Below, one piece after another: positions 42,534-52,654 of a stretch of DNA of 64,000 nt. Below the pieces are notes generated by a model, which saw only the letters and a program-made list of their open reading frames with translations, did not search any database and was not told the DNA's origin. The translations under genes and the position numbers were made by a program. Source of the DNA: Acidobacteriaceae bacterium (GTDB lineage Bacteria; Acidobacteriota; Terriglobia; Terriglobales; Acidobacteriaceae); assembly GCA_003139095.1 (NCBI GenBank), contig PLHW01000062.1:62001-126000 (forward strand), written 5' to 3'. Within the stretch, counting starts at the first letter, position 1; each line of letters starts with the position of its first letter.

Positions 42534-44975
42534 TTATCGCATGGACTCTTCGGTTTCGGACAGCCAGTCGGGCCGCTTGAGCACTTCGCGCGGCTTGGGG
42601 CCGTCGGCGGCCCCTACAATGCCGTCCCGTTCCATCAGGTCGATCAGATGCGCCGCACGCCCATAGCCAATCCGCAGCCGTCTCTGCAACAGCGACGTCG
42701 AAGCCTTGCCAAACTCGATCACCAACCGCACCGCATCGTTAAACAACGGATCGTTCTCGTCGCCCGAAATTTCTTCGCCCGTCTCCGCATCCACCAGCGC
42801 TTCCCGCTCTTCCTGCGGAGTCTCCAAAAAATGCTGCTGATATTGCGCCTGGCCCTGCGCCTTCCAGAACTCGACCACCGCCGCAATTTCTTTCTCGGTC
42901 ACATAAGGCGCATGCAGCCGGTGTACGCGCGCCGAACCCGACGGCAGATACAGCATGTCGCCGCGCCCCAGCAGCGACTCCGCGCCATTGGCATCCAGAA
43001 TCGTGCGCGAATCCACCTTCGTCGCCACGCGGAACGAAATCCGCGCCGGGAAGTTCGCCTTGATCAATCCCGTGATCACATCCACCGACGGCCGCTGCGT
43101 TGCCAGCACCAGGTGAATGCCCACCGCCCGCGCCATCTGCGCCAGCCGCGTTATCGATTCTTCCACGTTGTGCCCGTCCAGCATCATCAGGTCCGCCAAC
43201 TCATCGATGATGATTACGATGTACGGGATCGGGCCGTCATCCGCCGATTCCGGCCCAAACAGGCTCGGCGTATCGTCAAACAGCGCATTGTAGCCGGCAA
43301 TATTGCGCACGCCCTTCGACGCCAGCAGCTTCAACCGCCGTTCCATCTCGCGCACGGCGTTGCGCAGCGCATTGGCCGCCAGCTTCGGTTCAGTGATGAT
43401 CGGCGTATAAAGATGCGGCACGCCTTCATAGTTCCCCAACTCCAGCCGCTTCGGATCGACCAGCACCAGCCGCACCTGCTCGGGCGTCGACTTATACAGA
43501 ATCGACATGATCATGGCGTTAATCGCCACGCTCTTGCCCGTGCCCGTCGAGCCCGCAATAAGAAGATGCGGCATGCCGGCGAGGTCGGCGACCGCCAGCC
43601 GCCCGTTGATGTCCTTGCCCATCGCTACCGTCAGCTTCGACTTCGACCCGATGAATTCCTGCGACTCGATGTTTTCCCGCAGCCAGATAATCTCGCGGTC
43701 GCGGTTCGGAACCTGTATGCCGACCGTGCTTTTGCCCGGCATGCGCTCGATCAGAATGCTTTCCGCCCGCAGCGCCAGGCACAGGTCGTCGGTCAGCCCC
43801 GTAATGCGGCTGTACTTGATGCCCGCTTCCGGCTTGTACTCAAAGGTCGTCACCACCGGCCCCGGATTGATCTGCGTCACCTGCCCGTGTACTTCGAACT
43901 CCGCGTACTTGTCGGTCAAAACCTGTGCCAGCAGCTTGAGTTCTTCTTCATGCACCGCTTGCTGCTCGTCGGGGCGATGCAGCAGGCTTGAAGGCGGCAG
44001 CTTGTAGCTGCCCGCGATCTTCGGCATCACCGTTTTCGCTTTGCGATCCGTGTCGGCGCGGTCTGTCACCTCAATCTCTACAGGCGCTCCGTCTGCCCGC
44101 GGCTCGGTGGGCGCCATTTGCGCTGCGGGAGCGAATGCCGAATCGTCTTCCTCCGCCATCCGCTCAATGCCTGTCTTTTGCAGCGCGAGCGCCACCGCGC
44201 CTGCCGTCTCATACTCCGGTCGCGCACTTTCGTTCCGGATCGGCTCCACGCTCGCCGCCTCTCGCCGCGCCACCGGCGCGCGCGCCGGCACAAGTTGCGC
44301 TGTGACCACCGGCTTCTCCGCTCGCCGCTTTTCCAGTTCCTTTTGCTGCCGCGCTCGTTCTCTTTCGTCCTGCCAATCTCTCCAGCGGTCGCCGAGCGCC
44401 ACAAAAAACGCAAACCGCGTCGGTGCCCACACTTGAATCGCGGAGAATGAAAAGGCGGTGGTCAGGTAAAGCGCGACCGCCAGAACCGTCGTGCACACGA
44501 TATATGCGCCGGCAACATTCAGGTAATGAATGAGCATGTCGCCTAGAATTCTGCCCACCAGTCCTTCAATCGGTATCGCTCCCATCCAGCGCACGTGTCC
44601 GGGAAGAATCGCCAGCAGCGCCGGCACAAACATCAGCAGCCAGAGCGCGCCCAAGGTCTTGGCAATCGGCGCCTGCACCGCCCGCGACCGGAACCACCGC
44701 GCGCCCAGCATGGCTAGAAACACAGGCAGTAAAAACGAGCCAAGTCCCAGCCCCTGCAAAACAATGTCCGCCAGGTACGCGCCCAGAATGCCCACCCAGT
44801 TGCGCGCCGCATGCGAGCCGGTGAGCACGGACGCGCTATTCAGCGAGGGATCAAGCGGGGAGTACGAGACCAGCGCGAGAGTGAGGAGGAGCGCGGAGAC
44901 GCACAACAGGAATCCGACGAGCTCGTTCAGCCGCCGGTTTTTCCCGGGCGCAAAAATCTTGGACAGAAATTTCAT
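42534..44975 (-). CDS. ftsK: DNA translocase FtsK
   Basis: An 813-residue FtsK/SpoIIIE protein. Four to five membrane helices at the N-terminus (residues ~20-175), a basic/acidic linker, alpha and beta motor domains with Walker A AGSTGTGKSVAINAM (about residue 470) and Walker B IIIDELADLMML, and a C-terminal gamma winged helix (RLRIGYGRAAHLIDLMERDGIVG). It pumps chromosomal DNA through the closing septum and acts with XerCD. Start MKFLSKIF at 44975 is preferred to longer readings in GC-rich leader. Terminal gene of its strand block. Confidence 0.93.
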   Translation of the reverse strand: MKFLSKIFAPGKNRRLNELVGFLLCVSALLLTLALVSYSPLDPSLNSASVLTGSHAARNWVGILGAYLADIVLQGLGLGSFLLPVFLAMLGARWFRSRAVQAPIAKTLGALWLLMFVPALLAILPGHVRWMGAIPIEGLVGRILGDMLIHYLNVAGAYIVCTTVLAVALYLTTAFSFSAIQVWAPTRFAFFVALGDRWRDWQDERERARQQKELEKRRAEKPVVTAQLVPARAPVARREAASVEPIRNESARPEYETAGAVALALQKTGIERMAEEDDSAFAPAAQMAPTEPRADGAPVEIEVTDRADTDRKAKTVMPKIAGSYKLPPSSLLHRPDEQQAVHEEELKLLAQVLTDKYAEFEVHGQVTQINPGPVVTTFEYKPEAGIKYSRITGLTDDLCLALRAESILIERMPGKSTVGIQVPNRDREIIWLRENIESQEFIGSKSKLTVAMGKDINGRLAVADLAGMPHLLIAGSTGTGKSVAINAMIMSILYKSTPEQVRLVLVDPKRLELGNYEGVPHLYTPIITEPKLAANALRNAVREMERRLKLLASKGVRNIAGYNALFDDTPSLFGPESADDGPIPYIVIIIDELADLMMLDGHNVEESITRLAQMARAVGIHLVLATQRPSVDVITGLIKANFPARISFRVATKVDSRTILDANGAESLLGRGDMLYLPSGSARVHRLHAPYVTEKEIAAVVEFWKAQGQAQYQQHFLETPQEEREALVDAETGEEISGDENDPLFNDAVRLVIEFGKASTSLLQRRLRIGYGRAAHLIDLMERDGIVGAADGPKPREVLKRPDWLSETEESMR

Positions 44976-45140
44976 GTGGCAGCGGCAGCCAGCGCTCAAA
45001 CCAAAGCCGAAGGCCGAACCCAAGCCTCAGCCAAAGCCCACACGCCAACCGTCACGAGCCAGAGCCTAGTTATTATGACAAGAACCGGCACCCCCGACAA
45101 CCGGCGAAAGCCTCAACGTTGGCAAGTTGGGTACAGGTCT

Positions 45141-46736
45141 TTATTTCCCCGCCGGATGAACTACCTGCAGCACGACCGGAGACGTGCTCGTAGCCGAGTT
45201 CGAGTCGCCGGTATAAATTGCCGTAATCGGCAGCGTGCCAACCGGCAGGTTCTTTCGCACCAGCGTCCCCACTCCGCCGCTGATCGTCGCCGAGCCAATT
45301 TTTGCGCTGCCATTTTTAAACAGGACCGTCCCGGTTGGCGCCGCCGGCCCAATCGACTTTACCGTCGCCGTCATCGTCACCGCTTGGCCCTGGCCCGATG
45401 GGTTGGGGCTGGACGCCAGGCTCGTGCTCGTCTGGTATGGCCCAATATTCAGCAGAACTCCCAACACGCCCTCAACGGAGTCCTTGGGGCCTTGCAAGTT
45501 TGACAGCAGCAGGTCGGGCCTGCCGTCTCCATTGACGTCGGCGACGGCTAGCGTTTTCAGATTGCCGCCGCCGGTTCTGTAGATTTTTGCTGTGTCGAAT
45601 GTGCCGTCGCCGTTTCCAGCAAGCACGCCAACCACCGTGATCTTGCAATTGCTTCCATTCTTGGCATGCCCGCAGCCGTTGGTGATGGCGATATCCGGCT
45701 TGCCATCGCCATTCAGATCCTGCAGCGCCACCGAAACGCTGAAGTCTCCGCCTGAGGCGTACCCCGTTGCCGGTTGGAAAGTGCCATCGCCATTCCCGAG
45801 CAAAACTCCCACACCGCCGCCATTCAGGTCGTTATAGATCAGATTGAAGTTTGCTGCCACCACGTCCAGCACCCCGTCGCCGTTCACGTCACCCACGGCC
45901 AGCGAGTTGGCCTGGTATCCGCCCGAGTTGTAAGTCGCCGGTGGTTGAAACGTGCCATCGCCGTTGCCCAGCAAAACGCCAACCGTGCCGGCGCAATTTT
46001 GATCGCCGCACCCATTGGCCACCAGCATGTCGAGTTTCCCATCGCGGTTTACGTCGGCCACGGTGACGTAGAAGACATCGGACCCGCCGGTTTCGTAGGT
46101 CGTTGCCTCCCCAAGTTCTCCATTGCCTTTTCCCAGCAACACGCCAACTACCCCGTCGCAATGCGGGTCCCCGTATTCCAGGCACACGTTGGACACCAGC
46201 ACATCGGGTATTCCGTCGCCGTTTAAGTCGGCCACCGCGACCCACCACGCATACCATCCGCCGGAGAGATAAGTCTTGGCCGCCTGAAACGTCCCGTCGC
46301 CATTGCCGAGAAGCACGCTGATCGAACCGCCCTCCGTGCATGAATAAATGACGGCGCACGTGTTGGAGACGACCAGATCCGGCTTTCCATCGCCGTTCAG
46401 ATCCGCGATCGCCACTGACATCGAATTTCCGTCGACCGTACTGTAGGTCTGCACCGGTTGAAACGTGCCGTCGCCGTTGCCCAACAGCACTCCCACCACG
46501 CCCGGTTCACCTTCGTTGTAGTCGCAATTTTCCTGGAGCGTGCACAGGCTTGCCACTACCACGTCCAGCTTGCCATCTCCATTCAGGTCCGCCACGGCAA
46601 TGCCGTACCCCAGGTTGCCTCCCGATTCAAACGAAAGCGCTTTGCCGAAAAGTTCGCTGGCTTGCAAGGTCGTAGAGGCGGCCATGGCGGCCACCGCTGC
46701 ACATGCGAGGAATAGAAAGATGCGTCTGCGAGACAT
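45141..46736 (-). CDS. Secreted FG-GAP/VCBS repeat protein with Ig-like tail
   Basis: A 531-residue exported protein: signal peptide (to ~residue 26, LQA), then about six to seven FG-GAP-type repeats (VADLNGDGKLDVVV, GVLLGNGDGTFQP) whose DxNGDG loops bind calcium, and a C-terminal Ig-like domain (SPNPSGQGQAVTMTATV ... TGTVLFKNGSAKIG). GGAGG precedes ATG 46736. Such proteins are usually surface or extracellular beta-propellers of unknown target. Its Ig-like tail resembles the tails of the GloVer proteins downstream. Confidence 0.85.
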   Translation of the reverse strand: MSRRRIFLFLACAAVAAMAASTTLQASELFGKALSFESGGNLGYGIAVADLNGDGKLDVVVASLCTLQENCDYNEGEPGVVGVLLGNGDGTFQPVQTYSTVDGNSMSVAIADLNGDGKPDLVVSNTCAVIYSCTEGGSISVLLGNGDGTFQAAKTYLSGGWYAWWVAVADLNGDGIPDVLVSNVCLEYGDPHCDGVVGVLLGKGNGELGEATTYETGGSDVFYVTVADVNRDGKLDMLVANGCGDQNCAGTVGVLLGNGDGTFQPPATYNSGGYQANSLAVGDVNGDGVLDVVAANFNLIYNDLNGGGVGVLLGNGDGTFQPATGYASGGDFSVSVALQDLNGDGKPDIAITNGCGHAKNGSNCKITVVGVLAGNGDGTFDTAKIYRTGGGNLKTLAVADVNGDGRPDLLLSNLQGPKDSVEGVLGVLLNIGPYQTSTSLASSPNPSGQGQAVTMTATVKSIGPAAPTGTVLFKNGSAKIGSATISGGVGTLVRKNLPVGTLPITAIYTGDSNSATSTSPVVLQVVHPAGK

Positions 46737-47135
46737 AAGTCCTCCGGGAGGAATTTCTAGGAGCAATGATCTGAGAGCCCAACGGGGAGGGGCGAGCCGA
46801 TTTCCAGGGATGAACTAACTTCAAACAAGCCGGTCCTGCGTCCACTTTACGGCCTTAAGCAAACGCCGCTCGACCGGAAACGAACGGCGCAATGCCAGCC
46901 AGAATCCCACTTCTCTTGTCGTCTGTCAATGGCCGGGATCATGAGTAATGGTGCAGTTTGAATGCTGCCCCGTCCTGGATCTTACCCTCGATCCCTTCAG
47001 GTCGCAGACATAAGGCTATCACTTTAGGAACCGGAGGACTGTACCGCAGCGCACACTTCCGGGGCAAGCTGGTCACCAATCACTAGCGGCCTAAGAGCGT
47101 ATGATGGTCTTGTACTTGGAGAGTTGAAATATGCA

Positions 47136-47327
47136 ATGTCAGCCACTAGCTGTCCGGCTTTCACCCATCGTATCGCCATCGGCATGAACCCTCGGGGACG
47201 CTTCCTGATCTGCCTGGACTGTCCCCTACACTTTGAATTTCCGCACACAACGACTTATGTTACGGTAGCAAAAGAGTTCGGATCGCACGCCTGCACAGTC
47301 ACGCTTCCTGCCAAACTTCTCGAATAG
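47136..47327 (+). CDS. Possible small CxxC protein
   Basis: A 63-residue frame with RIAIGMNPRGRFLICLDCPLHF and FGSHAC, suggesting one zinc or redox cysteine pair. The start could also be TTG 47124. No ribosome site or family was recognised; the sequence is nonetheless more protein-like than its surroundings. Confidence 0.35.
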   Translation: MSATSCPAFTHRIAIGMNPRGRFLICLDCPLHFEFPHTTTYVTVAKEFGSHACTVTLPAKLLE

Positions 47328-47422
47328 AAAATTCAAACTGCACCAACTGTGACCAGCACAATGCGGTAGATTGCGATGGTCCGCGCTTCTGGAGAGCGCC
47401 CGCGACCCATTGCACACGTACC

Positions 47423-47438
47423 CGTGATGCCTGTCACC
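47423..47438. promoter_or_regulatory. Weak CRP/FNR-type dyad
   Basis: CGTGA-N6-TCACC, the same variant as at 40462. It is about 300 bases before the first GloVer gene; a chance match is possible. Confidence 0.3.
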
Positions 47439-47732
47439 GACGCCGCGTGACGAATCCATTAAACTCGCGCCGTTCGTCGAGCAGCTAGCATGGGGAGATC
47501 ATTCCCCGACCTCGGTTGCCGCGAATTCCTTCCCCTAAGTCGGTAGCCGAGCCGGGCTCTTATCTTCTATCAGATACCCAGACACGACCGCAGAACCTAT
47601 AGAACGCACCTTGCGGACGGTGACCGATGCACGCACGATTTCGCATCAAGCTCTAGCCCCCACCGCTGACGCTTGAGCCATCGCTGCGGGAAAAGCATAG
47701 CCGAACGAGCCAATAAGAAAAGGAGCGGACTT

Positions 47733-49292
47733 ATGAATAACTCACGGCAACATCGAAGTTTGATTTTTGGAATATACCGGCGAGTGGCAGTCGCCGCGCT
47801 GGCGTTGGCGATCATGCTGGTACCGGCAGTCCTGGCAACCGGATCGGCTCAGGCGCAGACTTACTCTTACAAAGTGCTGTATTCGTTTACGGGCACTCCG
47901 GACGGTGCCTATCCCGGCTGGTACGGGGCAGGGGCGACGCTCGACTCGAAGGGCAATCTATATGGCACGACCCCCGCGGGCGGCGCTAACAATAATGGAA
48001 CGATTTTCAAGGTGGATACCAAGGGCAAGGAGACCGTGCTCTACAGCTTCACCGGTGGGACGGACGGATCGAGTCCCAATGCAGGCTTAGTGCGGGACGC
48101 GCAGGGCAACCTTTATGGCACTGCCGCGGGGGGCGGCGGCAACGGTGCGGGAACGGTTTTCAAACTGGATACGGCCGGTAACCTGACCGTGCTTCATATC
48201 TTCGCAAGTCAGGCCCCCGACGGTCTCTGGCCATCGGCGGGCTTGGTCGCCGACACGGCGGGCAACCTGTATGGGACGACCACAATGGGCGGCACTAACT
48301 ACGGGGTGGTGTTTAAGGTGGATACAGCCGGCACCTTTACTGTGCTCCACAGCTTCGCCAATACTCCGGACGGCGCAAATCCCAACGCAGGCTTAGCCCT
48401 GGATGCGCAGGGCAACCTGTATGGCATGACCACCACGGGCGGCGCTTTCGTCTCGGGTACGGTGTTCAAAGTAGATCCAGCCACCGGCCAGGAGACCGTA
48501 CTCTACAGCTTCTGCCCTCAGCCGGGCTGCACGGACGGCGTAGGGCCCTACGCAGTTCCAGTGCTGGACGCGCAAGGCAACCTCTATGGCACTACGAGCG
48601 GGGGCGGCGCTCTCGGCTGGGGAACGGTGTTCAAGCTGGACACGACGGGCAGCGAGACCGTGCTCTACAGTTTCGCCGGGGCTCCGGACGGCGACGGTTC
48701 CTATGCAGGCTTAGTCATGGACGCGAAAGGCAACCTCTATGGCACCACCCCATCGGGCGGAAATTCTGGGTGCGGCGTTTGGCAATGGTGCGGGACAGTG
48801 TTCAAGGTGGATACCACTGGCAGCGAAACCGTGCTCCGCCGCTTCACTGGCACAGGGGGCGACGGCGGAAATCCCTGGACGGGCTTAGCGCAGGACGCCA
48901 AGGGCAACCTGTATGGCACTACCCTCGATGGCGGAAATATTGCCTGCCAGTCCTACGGGTACTGCTTCGGGACGGTGTTCAAGCTGACACCTGCGAAACT
49001 GACCAAGACCACGACCACGCTCACGTCTGCGCCGAATCCGTCCACCTATGGAGAGCCGGTGACCTTCGCAGCAATGGTCGCGCCTGCGCCGCCGGATGGA
49101 GAGATCGTCTCGTTCATGAAGGGCAAAACTGTATTGAGAACGGGACTGTTGAGCAGCGGCACAGCCACGTTTGTAACCTCGACGCTAAAGGTGGGCACTA
49201 CGACGGTCACCGCGGTCTACGCCGGCGACTCGGATTTCAAGGCCAGCAAGTCGAAGCCGGTCAAGCAAGTGGTAGAGAAAGCCGAGGAGTGA
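47733..49292 (+). CDS. Secreted GloVer-repeat protein, copy 1
   Basis: A 519-residue exported protein: signal peptide (to ~residue 42, AQAQ), then about nine GloVer-type tandem repeats (pattern LYSFTG-DG--P-AGL--DAQGNLYGTT--GG---GTVFK), each of 40-55 residues, and a C-terminal Ig-like domain (SAPNPSTYGEPVTFAAMV ... VYAGDSDFKASKSKPVKQVVEK). The repeats probably form a beta-propeller; function unknown. AGGAG precedes ATG 47733. The following two genes are tandem paralogues with the same 5' leader. Confidence 0.88.
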   Translation: MNNSRQHRSLIFGIYRRVAVAALALAIMLVPAVLATGSAQAQTYSYKVLYSFTGTPDGAYPGWYGAGATLDSKGNLYGTTPAGGANNNGTIFKVDTKGKETVLYSFTGGTDGSSPNAGLVRDAQGNLYGTAAGGGGNGAGTVFKLDTAGNLTVLHIFASQAPDGLWPSAGLVADTAGNLYGTTTMGGTNYGVVFKVDTAGTFTVLHSFANTPDGANPNAGLALDAQGNLYGMTTTGGAFVSGTVFKVDPATGQETVLYSFCPQPGCTDGVGPYAVPVLDAQGNLYGTTSGGGALGWGTVFKLDTTGSETVLYSFAGAPDGDGSYAGLVMDAKGNLYGTTPSGGNSGCGVWQWCGTVFKVDTTGSETVLRRFTGTGGDGGNPWTGLAQDAKGNLYGTTLDGGNIACQSYGYCFGTVFKLTPAKLTKTTTTLTSAPNPSTYGEPVTFAAMVAPAPPDGEIVSFMKGKTVLRTGLLSSGTATFVTSTLKVGTTTVTAVYAGDSDFKASKSKPVKQVVEKAEE

Positions 49293-49347
49293 GGGATAGT
49301 GATGTTCGTCATTTTCGGCAATAAGAACTAACTTAGGGAGCGGACTT

Positions 49348-50895
49348 ATGAATAAATCAAGGCAACATCGAAATTGGATTCTTGGGATATGCCGGCGAGT
49401 GGCTGAAGCCGCGCTGGCTTTGGCGATCATGCTTGTACCGGCAATCCTCGCAACCGGATCGACGCAGGCGCAAACTTACTCTTACAAAGTGGTCCATTCG
49501 TTTACGGGCACGCCGGACGGCGCCTATCCCCCGTCATATGGCGCAGGCGCAACGCTGGACGCGAAAGGCAACCTCTACGACACTACGGCCAGTGGAGGCG
49601 CTTACGACTTCGGAACGGTGTTCAAGGTGAACCCCGCCGGCAAGGAGACCGTGCTTTACAGCTTCACTGGTCAAGCGGACAGTGGGGCTCCCAACGCAGG
49701 CTTAGTGCGGGACGCGCAGGGCAATCTTTATGGCACTACCTTTGGTGGCGGACAAAGTATCTGGGGAACGGTGTTCAAGCTGGATACGGCCGGCAACCTG
49801 ACGACGCTCTACAACTTAGCCAACGCACATGCGTTGGCAGGGTTGGTGGAGGACGCGCAGGGCAACCTGTATGGCACTACCTACGATGGCGGCGTTCCAA
49901 ATGGCTCGGGGATGGTGTATGAGGTGGATAACACCGGCAAGGAGACCCAGCTCTACGCCTTCACCGGAGGGGCGGACGGCTCAACTCCCTACGGAGGTGT
50001 AGTGCTGGATGCGCAGGGCAACCTGTACGGTACTACCGCGTCGGGTGGCGCTTATGGCTCGGGAACGGTATTCAAGCTGGACACGGCCGGCAACGAGACC
50101 GTGCTATACAGCTTCACCGGCCAAGCGGGCGGCGGAGGGCCCGAGGCAGGTCTAGTGTTGGACGTGCAAGGCAACCTCTATGGCACGGCCTCCGGGGGCG
50201 GAATAAATAATTGTAACTATGGCTGCGGAACGGTGTTCAAGGTGGATCCGGCCGGCAACGAGACCGTGCTCTACAGCTTTGCCGGGGCTCCCGACGGCGC
50301 AACTCCCTTGGCAAGCTTAGTGCGGGACGCCGAGGGCAACCTGTATGGCACGACCTTTAGTGGTGGAAATTCCGGGTGCGGCCCTTGGCAACGGTGCGGG
50401 ACAGTATTCAAGGTGGATACCACCGGCAGCGAAACCGTGCTCCACCGCTTCACGGGCCTTGGGGGGGACGGCGGAAATCCCTGGGCAGCCATAGCGCTGG
50501 ACGCCAAGGGCGACCTGTTCGGCACCACCTACGATGGCGGAAATCTTGCGTGCAACGCGCCCACAGGCTGCGGAACGGTGTTCAAGCTGACGCCTGGGAA
50601 AGTGACCAAGACCACCACCACGCTCACGTCTGCGCCGAATCCATCCACCTATGGAGAGGCGGTGACCTTCGCAGCAATGGTCGCGCCTGCGCCGCCGGAT
50701 GGAGAGATCGTCTCGTTCATGAAGGGCAAAACTGTATTGGGAACGGGACTGTTGAGCAGCGGCACAGCCACGTTTGTAACCTCGACGCTAAAGGTGGGCA
50801 CTACGACGGTCACGGCTGTCTACGGCGGCGACTCGGATTTCAAGGCCAGCAAGTCGAAGCCGGTCAAGCAGGTGGTCGAGAAAGCCGGAGAGTGA
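49348..50895 (+). CDS. Secreted GloVer-repeat protein, copy 2
   Basis: A 515-residue paralogue of copy 1 with the same order (signal peptide ending QAQ, GloVer repeats, Ig-like tail). Its last ~240 bases are almost identical to those of copy 1, with roughly eight differences by eye, while the repeat part has diverged more; this points to recent duplication or gene conversion. GGAGCGGACTTATGAATAA precedes and includes the start, as in copies 1 and 3. Confidence 0.88.
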   Translation: MNKSRQHRNWILGICRRVAEAALALAIMLVPAILATGSTQAQTYSYKVVHSFTGTPDGAYPPSYGAGATLDAKGNLYDTTASGGAYDFGTVFKVNPAGKETVLYSFTGQADSGAPNAGLVRDAQGNLYGTTFGGGQSIWGTVFKLDTAGNLTTLYNLANAHALAGLVEDAQGNLYGTTYDGGVPNGSGMVYEVDNTGKETQLYAFTGGADGSTPYGGVVLDAQGNLYGTTASGGAYGSGTVFKLDTAGNETVLYSFTGQAGGGGPEAGLVLDVQGNLYGTASGGGINNCNYGCGTVFKVDPAGNETVLYSFAGAPDGATPLASLVRDAEGNLYGTTFSGGNSGCGPWQRCGTVFKVDTTGSETVLHRFTGLGGDGGNPWAAIALDAKGDLFGTTYDGGNLACNAPTGCGTVFKLTPGKVTKTTTTLTSAPNPSTYGEAVTFAAMVAPAPPDGEIVSFMKGKTVLGTGLLSSGTATFVTSTLKVGTTTVTAVYGGDSDFKASKSKPVKQVVEKAGE

Positions 50896-50946
50896 CGCGT
50901 CGGGATCTTCCTCATTTTCGGCAATCAGAACTTAAGGAGCGGACTT

Positions 50947-52557
50947 ATGAATAACTCACGGCAACATCGAAGTTGGATTCATGGCGTATGCCGGCGAACG
51001 GCATGCGCCGCGCTGGCGTTAGCGATCATGCTGGTACCGGCACTCCTAGCGACCGCATCGGCACAAGCGCAGATCTACTCCTACAACGTGCTCCATAAGT
51101 TCACCGGCGTGCCCGATGGCACAAATCCCTTTGGAGGTTTAGTGCTGGACGCACAAGGCAATCTGTATGGCACTACCTGGTTCGGGGGCGACCCTGCATG
51201 CAGCTGCGGAGTCGTGTTCAAGGTGGATACAAGCGGCAAGGAAACTATCCTCTACTCTTTCACCGGAATTCGAGCGGACGGACGGCCTTGGGGGAACTTG
51301 GCGATGGACGCGCAGGGCAACCTGTACGGTGCTACTTACTCCAGCTGGACGATTTTCGAGGTTGACACGAATGGCAATGAGACCGTCCTCTACACCTTCA
51401 CCGGCGGAGCCGACGGCGGGAGGCCGACCGGAGGCTTAGTGCTGGACGACCAAGGCAATCTGTATGGCACCACTTGGTACGGCGGAAATTTGAATTGCCA
51501 GGAGGGAGGACAGGGTATCCCCGGTTGCGGAACGGTGTTCGCGCTGGACCCCGCTGGCAACCTAACCGTGCTTTACACCTTCTGCTCGCAAGAAAATTGC
51601 GCGGACGGTGCTCTTCCGAATGGCGGTTTGGTAAGCGATGCGCAGGGCAATCTCTACGGTACGACACAGGTGGGCGGCGCTTACAGGGGTGGGTTTCGCA
51701 CGCCATGCGATCTGGGCTGCGGCACGGTATTCAAGGTCGATCCGAGCGGCCACGAGACAGTGCTCCACAGCTTCAACTTTAATCCGAGCAAAGGAATCCT
51801 GGACGGCGCATATCCCTCCGGGGGATTGGTAATGGACGGACAAGGCAACCTCTATGGCACTACTCGCGGTGGCGGCGCTGGCCCCAAAGGCAAACGCGCA
51901 GGGACCATCTTCAAGGTGGATGCAAGCGGCAATGAGAGCCTGCTTTACAGCTTTGGCGGCAGCAAGCCTGCGCCATCTTCTCCCGTCGGTGCTTTGATCA
52001 TCGACGCCGCAGGCAACTTCTATGGCACGACAGATCTTGGTGGTGCCGACGACCTGGGGACGGTATTCATGCTCGATACTAGTCTCAACCTGGCCGTGCT
52101 TTACAGCTTTGCCAGCAAGAATGGGTTCGACCCATATTCGGGTTTGGTCATGGACGCTTCGGGCAACCTGTATGGCACGACCTTCGCCGGCGGCATCCAG
52201 TCGGACAGCTACTGCGATGTCTCATGCGGAGTGGTGTTCGACTTACTCACGGCGTCGGCGGCGACTACAACCACCCTCACCTCTTCGCCGAATCCCTCCA
52301 CTCATGGACAGCCCGTGACTTTTACTGCGGTGGTCCAATCCGCCGCCGGAACGCCAGCCGACGGGGAAACTGTCTCGTTCATGAAACGAAAGGCGGTGAT
52401 CGGAACAGGAACGTTAAGTGGCGGCTCGGCGAGCTTCACGACCTCCAAACTGGGGGTAGGTACCGTCCCAATCATGGCCCTGTATCCCGGCGACCCGACC
52501 CATAGCCCCAGCACATCGAATGTGGTGGAACAGGTGGTTGAGAAGGCCGCGAAATAA
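50947..52557 (+). CDS. Secreted GloVer-repeat protein, copy 3
   Basis: A 536-residue paralogue. The start (MNNSRQHRSWIHGVCRR ... AQAQ) and the leader match copies 1 and 2. Some repeats carry extra cysteines (CSCG, GIPGC, CSQENC, CDLGC) that may form disulfides. The C-terminal Ig-like domain (SPNPSTHGQPVTFTAVV) is more diverged than those of copies 1 and 2. Last gene of the tandem; uppP is convergent. Confidence 0.88.
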   Translation: MNNSRQHRSWIHGVCRRTACAALALAIMLVPALLATASAQAQIYSYNVLHKFTGVPDGTNPFGGLVLDAQGNLYGTTWFGGDPACSCGVVFKVDTSGKETILYSFTGIRADGRPWGNLAMDAQGNLYGATYSSWTIFEVDTNGNETVLYTFTGGADGGRPTGGLVLDDQGNLYGTTWYGGNLNCQEGGQGIPGCGTVFALDPAGNLTVLYTFCSQENCADGALPNGGLVSDAQGNLYGTTQVGGAYRGGFRTPCDLGCGTVFKVDPSGHETVLHSFNFNPSKGILDGAYPSGGLVMDGQGNLYGTTRGGGAGPKGKRAGTIFKVDASGNESLLYSFGGSKPAPSSPVGALIIDAAGNFYGTTDLGGADDLGTVFMLDTSLNLAVLYSFASKNGFDPYSGLVMDASGNLYGTTFAGGIQSDSYCDVSCGVVFDLLTASAATTTTLTSSPNPSTHGQPVTFTAVVQSAAGTPADGETVSFMKRKAVIGTGTLSGGSASFTTSKLGVGTVPIMALYPGDPTHSPSTSNVVEQVVEKAAK

Positions 52558-52654
52558 CGGGCGCACCTGCCTTGCTACCGAGGGCGCCCTACCCTTCGCG
52601 ATTTTCGGAGATGGGATTCAGCGGCCGGGTCCTGCCAAGCCATCCAAACACTTG

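Larger units (their letters stand above)
46737..47732. other. Gene-poor region before the GloVer cluster
   Basis: Nearly 1 kb with only one weak frame (47136-47327) and a CGTGA-N6-TCACC dyad (47423-47438). GC content is lower than in flanking genes. No RNA gene or strong terminator was recognised. Confidence 0.5.

Noticed and set aside
46737-47732. Insertion sequence or tRNA in the 1-kb gap
   Set aside because: No transposase frame, terminal repeats or cloverleaf could be found by eye.
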